From Flaccisagitta enflata (taxonomy: Eukaryota; Chaetognatha; Sagittoidea; Aphragmophora): a stretch of DNA of 64,000 nt. The notes under the pieces were generated by a model that saw only the letters and a program-made list of their open reading frames with translations, did no database searches and was not told where the DNA came from. The DNA is taken from NCBI GenBank assembly GCA_965153355.1, contig OZ231127.1, forward strand, positions 45,384,001 through 45,448,000, given 5' to 3'. Made by a program: the position numbers and the translations under genes. Numbering within the stretch: the stretch's first letter is position 1; each line of letters begins with the position of its first letter. Positions 1 to 19,925 of the stretch are shown in pieces.

Positions 1-154
1 CAAATCTCAGCCCAAGGGCCTAAATCCAGAAGGGGGAGAAAATTCCCCATAAGTGTGAAAGCATAGGTCATCCACCCCTTTGGGCCGCTGCCCTGCTCCC
101 TCCCTCAACTTCAAGCACAACCTACTTAGGCAGGGCACGGGTACCGCAGACCAT
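1..154 (-). repeat. Family B fold-back element, head end
   Basis: This is the head side of a family B copy, read on the minus strand; the rest lies left of the window. It has the conserved block around ATAGGTCATC, the GCCGCTGCCCTGC block and the GGTACCGC block (14-16 bases each) that recur at 51186, 51786, 61410 and 62425. The sequence left of about 40 is the start of the internal Gln-free 'ggcctaaatcc' unit array. Confidence 0.75.
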
Positions 155-297
155 CTAATGCTTTTGCGACTATTACTTTTTTGGCATTTTTGAGCTTTTT
201 GAGCTCACTGCTCCTGCCCAAATGCCCTGGTGAACTTTTCTATCACTGCTCCTGCCCACCCGTAAGGGACTGGGGGAAGCCGTGTATCCGGCCTATG
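155..297 (+). repeat. Family A HINE-like element, partial
   Basis: Partial copy. It has the TGCTCCTGCCCAAATG block, a second CTCCTGCCCACCCG block and the end signature GCCGTGTATCCGGCC, but lacks the terminal palindrome and most of the central array. Full copies are at 3651 and 19731. Confidence 0.7.
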
Positions 298-869
298 TCT
301 ATCATATCCTTTAGCTTTTCTTTACCTCTATGCTGACACTTGGTTTACCAGTAATGGCGTCTATCGCCATGAGGAAAAAAGTCATAAGCATCAGTCATTT
401 TTCTTTAAGCTTTTGTAATCAATCACTGCAATTATTTCTATTTGTTGAATTAAATCAAGAGCAATTGTATGTATTGAATGTACTGAAAATCAGAAAAAAA
501 TAGGATTAAGCCAAATGAGCTTGATGAGCTAAAATACTCAAAATTACTCGCCAATATGACCGGTTATGCTCACTGACATGTTCTTGTATTTACATGCTTG
601 GACATGTATTAAAACATTTATTTATCCCATTTGAGATAAAAAAAGATGAGCAGCTATGCTCACTGACATGCTCTTTTATGTTTGCATACTTAAAAAAGTA
701 TCAAAACATGTATTTAAGTTTCCAATTTAAAATCAGAAAAGAATGAAGCTAAATGAGCAGCTACAATATAAAAAAAAACTCAAGCTACAGCTACAGCTAC
801 AGCTATACTACAAAAAAATTAAGCTAAATGAGCAGCTACACTTAGGAACATGTTTTCTTGTACTTGCAA
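298..869. other. Non-coding, short direct duplications
   Basis: AT-rich sequence without a convincing exon. A block of roughly 60-70 bases containing TATGCTCACTGACATG occurs twice (about 563-625 and 654-718). A second motif, AAGCTAAATGAGCAGCTAC, occurs twice (about 745 and 820), with a short AGCTAC run at 780-802 between. I see no gene here. Confidence 0.6.
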
Positions 870-1040
870 CTAAGAAACTGTTCCAAAACATCAGTTTTGA
901 CAATTTTTTAATTTTTAGGTCATTTCTTCATTTTTGAGCATTTTAATTCTATTTTTGAACCTCATCGACCAATTCAAAATTGTTCTAGAGTCACTCAAAT
1001 ATCAATTATTATTGGGACTTTATGTTTCTGTAAAAAAATA

Positions 1041-1140
1041 GTTTGACAACGCCGTTTGACAACGCCGTTTGACAACGCCATTTGACAACGCCGTTTGACA
1101 ACGCCGTTTGACAACGCCGTTTGACAACGCCGTTTGACAA
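1041..1140 (+). repeat. 13-bp minisatellite GTTTGACAACGCC
   Basis: About eight near-perfect head-to-tail copies with single-base variants. The same array recurs at 1900-1939/2262-2340 in unit 2 and begins again at 3098. Confidence 0.95.
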
Positions 1141-1939
1141 TGCTGATTTACCCCAGTCGCGGACCCATACTCTTTCAAGATTTTTGTCATGCAGTCTATT
1201 CTTAAGCAGAAACAAAACAGATCTTTTTTAATGAAGCACAAAAGTGTAGCGAAGATCAATGAATGAATCTAGAGTTGAAATTTGGGATACAATGACAATA
1301 CAATGACTTGACTTGCAGGGGAGAGTGAATTCGTATTGAACACACTTGGTATGCACTGTACCAACTAGGAATCAAAGTAATCATGAATAAGGTTCCTGTT
1401 TAATCTTTAATTTGTACTGGAATCTTTCACCTGAGAATGAAAGATTATAACAGAATAGTGTCGTTTATTTTGAAAAAAGAAGCCTGCAGATGATATGAGG
1501 GGTTTCCTGTATGTTAGTTTTTTAGCAAAGAACAGTAAAAAACATGTTTTTTCTTTTTATAGAAGCTAAACAAAATAAAAAATTGAGTTCTTACCTTTAA
1601 AAAGCCATTTTTTGCAAAAACCGCACTTTGACGTCATTTGCATATTGCGGTTTTGCGTTTTTCACTTATCATGGCCATGTTTTTTTAAGTAAATTGATGA
1701 AATTCATACTGACAGCATATTTTACTCTAAGAAACTGTTCCAAAACATCAGTTTTGACAATTTTTTTAATTTTTAGGTCATTTCTTCATTTTTGAGCATT
1801 TTAATTCTATTTTTGAACCTCATCGACCAGTTCAAAATTGTTCTAGAGTCACTCAAATATCAATTATTATTGGGACTTTATGTTTCTGTAAAAAAAAGTT
1901 TGACAACGCCGTTTGACAACGCCGTTTGACAACGCCGTT

Positions 1940-2129
1940 CAGCGCCGTATGGGAGCGTATGATTTTGGGGGTGCCACCTCCAATTTGTGTCACAACAACT
2001 TCTTAGTGTCCTAATTAATCTAACAAGTGATCTTTCAGCCTCTATATATAGACAACAATATTTTTAATGCATTTCAGTATAAGAAAACTTTGTCTCTCTT
2101 TCTCTCTCTCTCTCTTTATGTCTCTCTCT

Positions 2130-2198
<69 letters not shown>

Positions 2199-2261
2199 AG
2201 GTGTGTGTCCCAACAAGGGGCCGCCATGGCGGCCCTGGCGGCCCCTTGCCATACGGCCCTG
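1940..2261. mobile_element. hAT-like non-autonomous element in satellite
   Basis: The ends are imperfect inverted repeats: CAGCGCCGTATGG on the left, and CCATACGGCCCTG on the right. Both sides are flanked by ACGCCGTT (1932-1939 and 2262-2269), the 8-bp target duplication size of hAT elements. Removing the element plus one duplication restores an unbroken 13-mer array. It has no transposase frame; it carries a (CT)n run at about 2095-2195 and the palindrome GGCCGCCATGGCGGCC. Because the host array is itself repetitive, the duplication alone is weaker evidence than at the other hAT copies. Confidence 0.7.
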
Positions 2262-3110
2262 ACGCCGTTTGACAACGCCGTTTGACAACGCCGTTTGACA
2301 ACACCGTTTGACAACGCCGTTTGACAACGCCATTTGACAATGCTGATTGACCCCAGTCGCGGACCCATACTCTTTCAAGATTTTTGTCATGCAGTCTATT
2401 CTTGAGCAAAAACAAAACAGATCTTTTTTAATGAAGCACAAAAGTGTAGCGAAGATCAATGAATGAATCTAGAGTTGAAATTTGGGATACAATGACACTA
2501 CAATGACTTGACTTGCAGGGGAGAGTGAATTCGTATTGAACACACTTGGTATGCACTGTACCAACTAGGAATCAAAGTAATCATGAATAAGGTTCCTGTT
2601 TTGATCTTTAATTTGTACTGGAATCTTTCACCTGAAAATGAAAGATTACAAAAGAATAGTGTCGTTTATTTTGAAAAAAGAAGCATGCAGATGATATGAG
2701 GGGTTTCCTGTATGTTAGTTTTTTAGCAAAGAACAGTAAAAAACCTGTTTTTTCTTTTTATAGAAGCTAAACAAAATAAAAGATTGAGTTCTTACCTTTA
2801 AAAAGCCATTTTTTGCAAAAACCGCACTTTGACCTCATTTGCATATTGCGGTTTTGCGTTTTTTGCTTATCACGGCCATGTTTTTTTAAGTAAATCGATG
2901 AAATCCATACTGACAGCATATTTTACCCTAAGAAACTCTTCCAAAACATCAGTTTTGACAATTTTTTAATTTTTAGGTCATTTCTTCATTTTTGAGCATT
3001 CTAATTCTATTTTTGAAACTCATCGACCAGTTCAAAATTGTTATAGAGTCACTCAAATATCAATTATTATTGGACTTTATGTTTCTGTAAAAAAAAGTTT
3101 GACAACGCCG

Positions 3111-3650
<540 letters not shown>

Positions 3651-3893
3651 TTTAGTCGCGTGCTACGCGACTCTACACCCCGCTTTGTCGGTCCGTCCGT
3701 CGGTCCGTCGGTCCTTCCGTCGGTCTGTCGGTCCGTCCGTCGGTCCGTCCGTCCGTCACACATTACTTCTTTTGGGTTTTCGCGGTCTTTGGCCTCGCTG
3801 CTCCTGCCCAAATGATCTGGTGACCTCAATTACAGCCCCTGCCCAACCGCACGCGACTGGGGTAGCCGTGTATCCGGCCTTGTTATTCTTAGA
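3651..3893 (+). repeat. Family A HINE-like element, full length
   Basis: It begins TTTAGTCGCGTGC followed by TACGCGAC, a near-perfect palindrome, then a variable GGTCCGTC array (3690-3755), the TGCTCCTGCCCAAATG block, the subterminal CGCACGCGACT repeat, and ends GCCGTGTATCCGGCCTTGTT. There are no terminal inverted repeats. See the family A finding. Confidence 0.8.
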
Positions 3894-4500
3894 GAGGCAA
3901 TCCTGATGTTGGGGGCACCAAGATTCTAGGAACGGAAAAACTACGTTCTTAAGTGCCAGATTTGACTTTATTCCGCGCCGCATTTGTTTCGATTTTAATC
4001 ATGCAATGTTTCAAACCGGTTTTTTAATCTTTTTAAAAGCCCGAAGATGCTTCCCTTCTTTTAAAGATAACAAACATGTAATGATGATAAGCAAAAAAGG
4101 TCATTTTTCAACCTGATTTTCATCATTAATGGATGATATCATTACATAGTTGTTAAGAAGCCTCGCCATCAATATCAACAAGTTAGTAATTGAAAACGGG
4201 GAAAACGAACAAGCTATCGAACTTTTTTCAACATAGTTGTAAAACGGAAAACAATGACGATAAAAACAACGAAAATGAGATCCCAAGTGGAGAAGAATCT
4301 TCATTCCATATCTCCAGGCCTTGATTTTGAGCGTGCCCGCGTGCCCGATGCACTCTATTTTGTTGCTGGGCACGCTGTTATTTTCAATGGCTTGCCCGGC
4401 TGGAATTCTCTCAATCCACCAGGTTAATATTGAAAAGGATAAAAAAATTGATTGCTTCCATCAATTTTCATTATTCTATTAGATAAATTCTTTGGTTTGT

Positions 4501-4560
4501 TTTTACATTCATTCATTCATTCATTCGATCATTCATCCATCCATTCATTCATTCATCTTG
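4501..4560. repeat. (ATTC)n microsatellite
   Basis: Imperfect tetranucleotide run. Similar ATTC tracts recur at 5080-5175, 39100-39160 and 54386-54482. Confidence 0.9.
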
Positions 4561-4644
4561 TAATTCACTCATTTTTACTTATTTCATCTATTTACTTATT
4601 TCTTATTCATTGCATGAAGATGGATCTAGATTGTACTAATCAGA

Positions 4645-5026
4645 AAACAAGCCCAAAAGGGCAACAGTCGCGTGCGTCTGGAAATGAAAAACAAAAGATT
4701 TAAAACTGTTAAGATGTTAAAAGATATGAATAAGTATTGAAAAATGTCTAAAAAATGTTAAAAAATGTTACCATATCAAAATAGGTAAAATATTTAAGAT
4801 GCAATAGTTAAAATGTTAAAAGATGTTAAAAAATGTTAAAAAATGTTAAAAGTTGTTAAAAATGTAAAAAAAGGGTTAAAAAATGTTGGATAAAGTTAAT
4901 AGATGTTAAAAATATCTAAAAACATTCAAAATTTAAAAATGTTACAGACGGACGGACCGACCTACCAATCTACCGACCTACCGACCGACAGAGCAAGGCG
5001 TAGAGTCGCGTGCACGCGACTAAAAA
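4645..5026 (-). repeat. Family A HINE-like element with expanded middle
   Basis: Minus-strand copy: CAGTCGCGTGCG on the left, CCGACCTACC-type array at 4948-4993, and the terminal palindrome GTCGCGTGCACGCGAC followed by TAAAAA on the right. The middle is swollen by a degenerate TTAAAAAATG array at 4700-4920. Confidence 0.7.
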
Positions 5027-5457
5027 TCCAAAAGAGAAACTCAATTAAGTAAATGAAAGGATCTTAATCTTATTCATTTATTCATTCATTCCTTCATTCA
5101 CTCATTCATTCACTCATTTATTCATTCAATAATTTACTCATTTATCTATTTCCGTGTTTATTCATTCATTCTTTCTTTAAGTCTGATTTTAAGTATTGTG
5201 ATCTGTTAATCAAATAAAATGACCAATTGGAATCTAATTCGCTAACTCAGCCACTGACATTACAAGCAGTTATTTCTATCAAGTCCAAAATAGGAATAAA
5301 ATCCAGGCACACTGTTTCTCTGTCGTGCATGGTAGATTTGTGGGGAGCGTGCCCTGCAACAAAATCACTAAGGCATCATCAATTTTCAACAAGGTATAAT
5401 AGATTAAAAGGTTTTAGGACAAGGCTGCACTTAGATTGTAAAGATGAGACTGATACG

Positions 5458-11749
<6,292 letters not shown>

Positions 11750-12646
11750 AAATACATTCATTGACGTTTGCGACATTGTTGATATTGGACATTGACAATG
11801 TTCATTGCAAACGGAGGAGAATATGGCTTTTAAGGAGCCAGTGCGACAACGGGCATTTGAAATTAGTCCTTTGCACGTCTCTACCCTGAAACCCATGCGT
11901 CCTTCAATCATTATCGTTATCCTGACTGTTTAAGAGAAAGTGACTTGAAGTTAAAGACCATGACCCTCTGTCTATCTTGAGAATTGTTGAGAATTGTTGT
12001 TGCATGACCATCACGTACCCTGTTACCAAAGTTTGATGTCGTGACCACGTAGGAACGAAATTAAGCTTTCCTTGCTTCACTGTAATTAGTTTGCACTCTC
12101 GACATTGACCAAATTCCTTCTAAACATAATGTTGGTAAGGTTTCATAATTACCGAAATGAACTGTTTATACTATGTTGGCCTATCGCTAAACAAAGGGCA
12201 TCCAAAATGTTCACTCGTACTTACATAAACAGGAGCGCAATAGTAGACGGGGAACCACCAAAGCCTGAGGGAAGCCTGAGGGAAAAGTTTTCATTCCACA
12301 ATGCCCACCGATAGCTCTAATTGTGGAGGGGACCTTACTTTACCACATTACAACCATAAACTGACCAAAAATTCACCCTACATATCGACACCTGCTGCAT
12401 ACATATGTGTACTAAGCAATGCAGCAATTCTAGCGAAAATTCCTATTTTTTAGAGCGATTTTCTGGGTTAAAACAATTCTTCTACGGTAAAATCGTTTCT
12501 TAGCCTGCAGCAATTAGGGTATTTTAACAGAGTCAGCGTCCTGCTACAACGTTAGCACTCTAGAGTGCCAGAATTGAGAAAAGTTGCTGCAAGTTGCTGC
12601 AAAAAATGGCATTTTTGCAGTAAAATTGGCAAAATCCGCTACAATT
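11750..12646. other. Intergenic, no gene seen
   Basis: No exon-like open frame with splice context. The right part repeats GCAGCAA/TTGCTGC motifs that recur inverted at about 13105-13185, so the hAT-like element between them may sit inside an older, eroded inverted-repeat element. Confidence 0.55.
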
Positions 12647-12654
12647 ATCCAAAA

Positions 12655-12999
12655 CAGCGGCGTAGGAGAAGGGACTTCAGGGACTTCAATTGAAGTCCCT
12701 GTTGTCGGGACACTAAAGTTGTCGGGACACTGAATTTTCCAAAAAAAATAAGGAAAAAAGGAAGAAAAGAAGGGAAAGAAAGGAAAAAAAGCAGGGAGAG
12801 GGAAAGAAAGTAATGTAAAGAAAGGAAGGAAAGGGAAAATTGAGTATCTATCAACTTTATTTTCTTAAAAATTACAGTAATCACAAGTGTGTATAGTTAT
12901 ATGACAAAAATTGTTGGTTGGCTTCAGTTGGGACACTAAATTTGTCGGACACCAATTGGGGTTTGAAGTCCTTAAAATCTTTACTCTCCTACGCCGCTG
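12655..12999. mobile_element. hAT-like MITE, 345 bp
   Basis: Perfect 8-bp duplication ATCCAAAA at 12647-12654 and 13000-13007. Terminal inverted repeats begin CAGCGGCGTAGGAGA, the CAG-GGCG type common in hAT elements. Internally GTCGGGACACTAAA repeats occur in both halves. No transposase frame. Confidence 0.9.
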
Positions 13000-13252
13000 A
13001 TCCAAAATATGTAAGAATTGATGTACTTAAAACTGCGAATCTGACAGCTGTAATAATTTTCTGGTTAAGCATAAGATGAAAATCAAGGAGAATGAATCTG
13101 CAGCAACTTGCTGCAGTTGTTATATTAGTAGTATTACCAATGATCGTTATGAAACTTCAATTTTTGCAGCAACTTTTAACACGCAACTGGGCCGACAGAT
13201 AGATCATGCATGAAATATTCTTTTTAGGATTTTATACTCATTTGGAATGTAT

Positions 13253-13460
13253 AACAAGGCTGGATACACGGCTACCTAAGTCACGTGCGGGTGGGCAGGG
13301 GCCATATTTGAGGTCACTTCATCATTCGGGCAGGAGCAGTGAGGCCAAAGACCGCAAAATCCCCCAAAAAGTAAAATGTGATGGACCAACGGATGGACGG
13401 ACCGACGGACGGATTGACCAACAAACCTGGTTGTAGAGTTTCGTAACACGTGACTAAAAA
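13253..13460 (-). repeat. Family A HINE-like element, full length
   Basis: Minus-strand copy from AACAAGGCTGGATACACGGC through AAGTCACGTGCGGGTGGGC, a GACGGACC array, to CACGTGACTAAAAA. Confidence 0.8.
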
Positions 13461-14007
13461 ATCAATCATGTGAGCCTGGTGGTGTTTGCTACAACTTTAC
13501 TAAGACTAAAAGGTGCTACACACTACATGGTGTTTGGTGGATGGACCGACAGATTCAGGTGACAGGTCCAAAACAAATCCCAGGTTTACGATTTTACGAC
13601 TTTAATTGGTAATGAACAGGCCTTTATTTAGAGCGGGCCCGCGGGACCGAGGCCCACTTTTTGGCTGTCGGGCTCGCTGTTTTTACTGGCTGCGGGCCTG
13701 GTTGGCCCGCCCTTATTCAGCTGTCTATTTTGCATTCAACTTTTTTCTTCCAAATTACTTGATCAGATACTAGATTCGTGAAACAGAACGATATTATAAC
13801 TATAATCTGAATATTCTCTCTCTTGCTTCAATCTAAGTGTAAAAAAAAGTTTATATTATATGACAAAATTTTAAAAAAAGTTAAAAACAGTTAGGAAACA
13901 GAGCATATTAGATTTTTCCGGGCTCGCTGTTTCTGTGTTGGGCACGCTAAAATTTAGAGGAGCGGTTAGCCCGCTGAGAGAAATGACTAAGAAAAGGCCT
14001 GGTAATG
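13461..14007. other. Intergenic, degenerate repeats
   Basis: No gene seen. GGGCCCGCGGGACC (about 13635) and related GGGCTCGCTG/GGGCACGCT motifs at 13670-13700 and 13920-13970, also at 4330-4400, point to another poorly preserved dispersed repeat. Confidence 0.5.
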
Positions 14008-14216
14008 AGAAACAAGGCCAACAGCTATAAGTCGCGTGCGAGACTTACAGATTGACTCAGAATGACTTAGTAGGACTTAGTTTACCCTAAAATGACTTAA
14101 AATGGCTTAAAGAAACAAAATTGATAAAAAAAAGTAAAATGGGGACGGACCGACCAACCGACCGACCGACCAACGGACGGACAAAGCGGGGTGTAGAGTC
14201 GCGTGCACGCAACTAA
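14008..14216 (-). repeat. Family A HINE-like element
   Basis: Minus-strand copy. Left: AACAAGGCCAACAGC and AAGTCGCGTGCGAG. Centre: GGACGGACCGACC array. Right: palindrome GTCGCGTGCACGC followed by AACTAAAAA. Confidence 0.75.
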
Positions 14217-14997
14217 AAATTTTTCCAGACATACGTCTTTCTGTTCTTCGATTAAACCTTCAAATCAGTCCCCCCATGCCTCAAATCGACCATCCAGAAC
14301 TCAGATCTGCCCTCCAGACCTAAAATCAACCCTCCAAGTGTAAGCCGCGTTTCATTGCAAGCTTACTTGTAATGTTCGACCTGCACGCATGTGTTGGTCC
14401 ATTGCATCGGGTTCTGAATATTTACTGATGATATAGTGAGTCTTTACTGTGGGTTTATTGACCGCACAAAGAGTGTTTCCAAGGACCGTGGCATGGTATG
14501 GACTAGGTTCACTTACTGACAGTGTTGTATCTAGTAATGGAAGAAGGGCGTAACGATGAAATATCACATTAACAGGGCACCCAAATCCAGGTAAAGTAAG
14601 AATAGATCCGGGTTATGTAACGAAGCATTATTGAAGGCATATGATAATGATAATTGACAATGTTAGGAAGAATAACAATCAATCAATGAAAACATCTCTT
14701 AATCTCTTATTCTTAAGCTATATTGATCGCGAAAGTCTTTGTATATTGTCCCTCCTATATAAGCATCAAATCAGCCCTCCTTGCCTCAAATTTGCCATCC
14801 AAACCTCAAAATTGCTCTCCAAGCCTAAATTACGCCCTCCAGTCTGCGAATATGCCTTCAGTGGCGTAAATCAGTTATCTAAAGCCAGGACGACTGGAAA
14901 TTCACTCGTGTATTCTACAGGACATTGGCCCTTTGGGGCAAGGCATCGGCCATCGGGTATGGCTGACCATGTGCGATCCTTGGATAAGTAGAAAGAT
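14217..14997 (-). repeat. Diverged family B elements
   Basis: Two stretches of CCTCAAATC-type units (14270-14340 and 14765-14850), then a diverged head read on the minus strand: CCTTTGGGGC and ATGGCTGACCATGTGCGATCC at 14950-14985. About 400 bp of unrelated sequence separates the unit tracts, probably a later insertion. Confidence 0.6.
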
Positions 14998-15117
14998 GCG
15001 TCCTCGCATATTTATGAGATGCTTTGTCTGTCTGTCCATCGGTCCATCCGTCCCTCCATTGGTCTGTTGCATTTATTTTTTGTTTGCGTAAAATCGAGCA
15101 TGATCGAGCATGATCGC

Positions 15118-16021
<904 letters not shown>

Positions 16022-17164
16022 CCTTGCATTGGAACATTTTCTGACACCATTCAACGCTCAGCCTTAGATGATATTTTGGATCGTCCCATGACTGATTCAG
16101 CTTGGGTTCAGGCCTCCCTCCCAGTTTCAATGGGTGGTCTGGGTCTTCGTTCTGCTTTGGAACATGCCCCAGCAGCTTATCTCAGCTCACTTCATCAAAC
16201 AAAGGATATCGTCAACGATCTCTTGGCCAACTTCTCCTTCCGTCTTGATCTCGATGCTTCTCTCTCCTTCTTTCGAAATGCGGTCTCCTCACTGCCGCCA
16301 TCCTCTTTATCCACGCTCGACGATGCCAACGGGGATTTCTCACAAAAGAACTTATCACACCTCATCGATTCCCAAGTCCTATCGTCTCTCATGCAAGATG
16401 CACATTTGAGGGGTGATCAGCGCTCTTCGGCCCGTCTCCTATCCCTCGGCCTTCCTCAAGCGGGTGCCTTTTTGAACGCTATCCCTAATCCTACTTTCGG
16501 TCTCTCTATCACCCCGGAGAACTTTCGCATCGCTCTTTGTTATCGGCTTGGCCTTCAGGTCTACAATTCCGCACATCAGTGTCCAGCGTGCGGAAAAGAC
16601 TCTGATGCATTTGGTGACCACACAATTACTTGTGCAACCGAGTATGAAAGAATTCATCGCCATGACATTATTCGGGATGCCATCTTCGACGCTGCCAAGC
16701 ACGCCGGTCTCTCCCCAGTTAAGGAAGCAAGATTAATCGCAAATTCACAATCACGACCCGGCGACATCTTTCTTCAAAACTGGAGGGGTCGACAGACTGC
16801 TTTTGACGTCGCCGTTACATCACCCCTAAGTCGCTCAGCCTTACCAAAGTCTTCTTCTTCTCCCGGAGCGGCCATTCAACAAATGAAGTCAAACAAGCTA
16901 AACAAGCATTCTCGACCATGCCAGCTCAACGGCGTTTCTTTCATTCCTTTGGTTGTGGAGACTCTTGGAGGTTGGGACACTGATGCGATTTTTCATCTCC
17001 GCGCTATTGCAAAACAAGCGGCTTCGAGGTCGCCATCACCAACAGAGACTGCTACGCGGCAACTTTTTCAGCGTCTCTCGGTTTTGCTTCAACGCGCTAA
17101 TTCTGGCCTCATCGCTGCCAGGGCGCCACCCCTGCCTCCGCCTCATATCATTGGAATAGGATAA
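16022..17164 (+). mobile_element. 5'-truncated non-LTR retrotransposon, RT tail plus nuclease-like domain
   Basis: One open frame, about 380 codons to the stop at 17164, with no ATG at its real beginning. The first ~50 residues, including SLPVSMGGLGLRSA, match the region after the reverse transcriptase core of non-LTR elements. A CPAC...H-x3-C zinc knuckle followed by RHD occurs near the middle. RPGDIFL, then FDVAVTSPL and a K-x2-K further on, fit a restriction-like endonuclease core as in R2/R4-type elements. The frame is intact, GC-richer than its surroundings and free of stops, so the insertion is probably young. The left edge fits 5' truncation during reverse transcription. The 3' end is unclear; no A tail directly follows. 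Confidence 0.8.
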
Positions 17165-18703
17165 AAGATTGTGGGATCCTTACGTTTTTGATGTGAAACT
17201 CCTAAAACTAGACATTTGAGTATTTTTTTTCCGTCCATCGTTACCATTTGGCTGTGATTAGTTATTCTTTATATGTTATAGTTATAGTTTTGTAGGTTTT
17301 TTCTAAAGCTCTGTGATAATTAATATTTTTCTCTTGATTGTTAAAGATCCCTCTTTTTGGTCATTGTTTTTTCTGCAAATTTGAAAATGTCTTTTGTCTC
17401 CTTTTCTCAACAGTTTTCATGCCCTTGACATTGCTTGGGAGTGCAAGGAGTCAAGGTAGTCATTTCCGACTCAGTATTTTTCTTGTGAGCTCAATGAAAC
17501 TTAACTCATGTTACGTTTCTAGAAGATAGGCAATTACCACTTTTACCCCCTTCTCCTCATCCTACTCCGCATTGTTTTAATCGGAAAGAAGAGTCGTCAA
17601 ACTTGAGAAATATACGTATACTCAGTAATAGTGATGTGATACCCCATTAAATGCCGTATTGAGCAAGGTAATCGAGTCATGTATGACCACTCTACTGTCA
17701 GTCAGTCTGTCAGCCATGCATTTTCTCAATCATACCCCGGCTTCGGCCTGTTAAACCTAATTTTTTTGTTAGAATAGTACATAAATATGCAGAAAAACAT
17801 TATACAGAAAAGATGATCAAAGCCATATTGACGGCGAACTAAGAAAGAGTACAGGTCTTAACACGCATTAGTTGGATGAAATAATGTATTTACTGGGTTT
17901 TGGTTTCATTATTCTTTGTAAACATTACCTCAGAAGCCAAAACATTAATATTGTAGCAGCGTCGGCCGATCAAGATAGGACGATTGCAAGGCAATTGTTC
18001 ATTTGTTTCAGCTATTCTAAATGATTGCCATAGAGAACGCTACGCTAGAGAGACCAAAAATGGAGACAAATGAACACGATCGGGAAGACGTAGCCTGTGA
18101 AGGTATACTACATAAATAATCGTTAGGTGTCGATATGTACGCATGAAATATGAGAGTTTTTTTTTGTTCTCCCCCCTTCATAACTCAACTCTCCGTGAGA
18201 AAATGTATCGGTGCGCCAATGATCTGGTGGTTCCCCCTCTAGCAATAGCTCTGGTATCGATGAATCTGAATTATTTCATCAAGCGCGAATGACTCGTATG
18301 ACCACAGAGGTCACTTCAAAATTACCATCTGAGAATATTGATGAAATAGACCCTATTTTCTAAAATGCCATTCATTGACTAAAACGACTAAAAAGGCCTC
18401 TGAAGTATCCAATATGATGACCCTAAAACTAAGACGACCTTTATGGTTACTTTTTTGGTTACTTGTTGGTTACTCAATAGACGATAGACAAATAGTCAGT
18501 GCATGACGAACAGACCGACCGACTGAGAAACTCTCGGATACGCAGCTGAACGGAATGACCGACATAAAGCCTTAAAGGGGTCATGCAGGCGACTAACAAG
18601 ATTTCAAATCAAAACCTGATGAACCTCCTTCATTTACAACTACAGGTTTTCCATCTTTAGAGCTGTGATCATTAAATCAAATTTTTTTTTAGCACAGCAA
18701 CTA
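17165..18703. other. Intergenic, no gene seen
   Basis: No exon-like frame. The first ~180 bases may be the 3' untranslated end of the retrotransposon. A partial family A copy on the minus strand (GACCGACCGACTGAG to GGCGACTAAC) lies at about 18490-18600. Confidence 0.55.
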
Positions 18704-19288
18704 ACACCTGTCCCACAATTATTGTCAAAAGATCAAACAACTGTCAAATCTAAACGGAGATAATTAACTATGTGCAATTTTTTTCATCAGTTAGAGCTTT
18801 AAAAAACCCTCATTTTGCTCATGTATTTTGCCTAAATTGTTTCATGCTGAATCGAAAAAGATAAAAAACAGTACAATCATTCCCCACGGAAATCACTGCA
18901 AAATTACCAGGAAAACCTCATCAACATTAAATGTCTACCAAATCTATATAAAGATGCGGATGCGGATGCGGATGTCACGACTAAAAAGATTATGAAAAGT
19001 TTTTAAATTTGCTCATGGATTATGATTGAATTCTTAAAAATGAAAGTTTTCAAAATTCAAAACAAGGTCATGAAAAAATTGAGACTTCGATGTTGTTAGT
19101 TAGTGGTCAAGCTGTGATAAAGTTATAAGTAAGCAACTAAAATTGGGCAAAGTATGAAAATTTATATAAAATATATCAGAGGAAACATAGCTAATATCCA
19201 ATTCTGGGGATTTGTATTGTTTCTCGATACCAGTGATGATGTATATACAGTTGTACTACTTCCTTGACAATAATTGTGGGACAGGTGT
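18704..19288. mobile_element. Tc1/mariner-like MITE, 585 bp
   Basis: Ends ACACCTGTCCCACAATTATT and its exact reverse complement, flanked by TA on both sides (18702-18703, 19289-19290). No transposase frame. Confidence 0.85.
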
Positions 19289-19389
19289 TAACTTCTTCCG
19301 GATCATCATTGAATCGAATCAATCCATTTTTAAAATTCTATCAAGGATGGTCCACAAGAGATTTCCTTCTAGACCGCCATCGCTTGGAA

Positions 19390-19640
19390 ACAAGCCCAAC
19401 ATAGGGCAAAAACCGATGACTGTTGGGCAGGGGCAATACTGCAGTAATATAGAAACACAGTGCAACAGTACGTACTACACATTCACTCACCATGGAATGG
19501 CCAATAACTGAATAAAGACGAAAAAAGAAAAAAAAACATGATTTCACAATGTTACGGACGGACGGACGGACAGATGACTGACCAACCAACGGATGGACCA
19601 TAGCAAAGGGGCATTGAAGAGATTCGCGTGTCCGCAATTG
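19390..19640 (-). repeat. Family A HINE-like element, diverged
   Basis: AACAAGCCCAACATAGGGC on the left, TTGGGCAGGGGC, a GGACGGAC array at 19555-19575, and ATTCGCGTGTCCGCAATTG on the right. Confidence 0.65.
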
Positions 19641-19730
19641 AAAATAAAATGACTCTTTACTTATTTCATTACTATCAAAAACTGTCTTCCGATCTTGGAG
19701 AAGCAATAATATCAAGGATTTCATTTCTTT

Positions 19731-19925
19731 TTAGTCGCGTGCTACGCGACTCTACAACCCGCTTTGTCGGTCCGTCCGTCCGTCGGTCCGTCCGTTGGTC
19801 TGTCCGTCCGTCACACTTTACTTTTTTTGGTTTTTACTGCTCCTGCCCAAATGATGGAGTGGCCTCAAATTTGGCCCCTGCCCACCCGCACGCGACTTCG
19901 GTAGCCGTGTATCCGGCCTTGTTTT
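19731..19925 (+). repeat. Family A HINE-like element, full length
   Basis: The best compact copy: TTTTTAGTCGCGTGC, TACGCGACTCTAC, GGTCCGTCC array, CTGCTCCTGCCCAAATGATG, CGCACGCGACTTCGG, and GCCGTGTATCCGGCCTTGTT. Confidence 0.85.

Noticed and set aside
1041-1140. CRISPR-like array
   Set aside because: 13-bp head-to-tail repeats with no spacers in a eukaryotic satellite.
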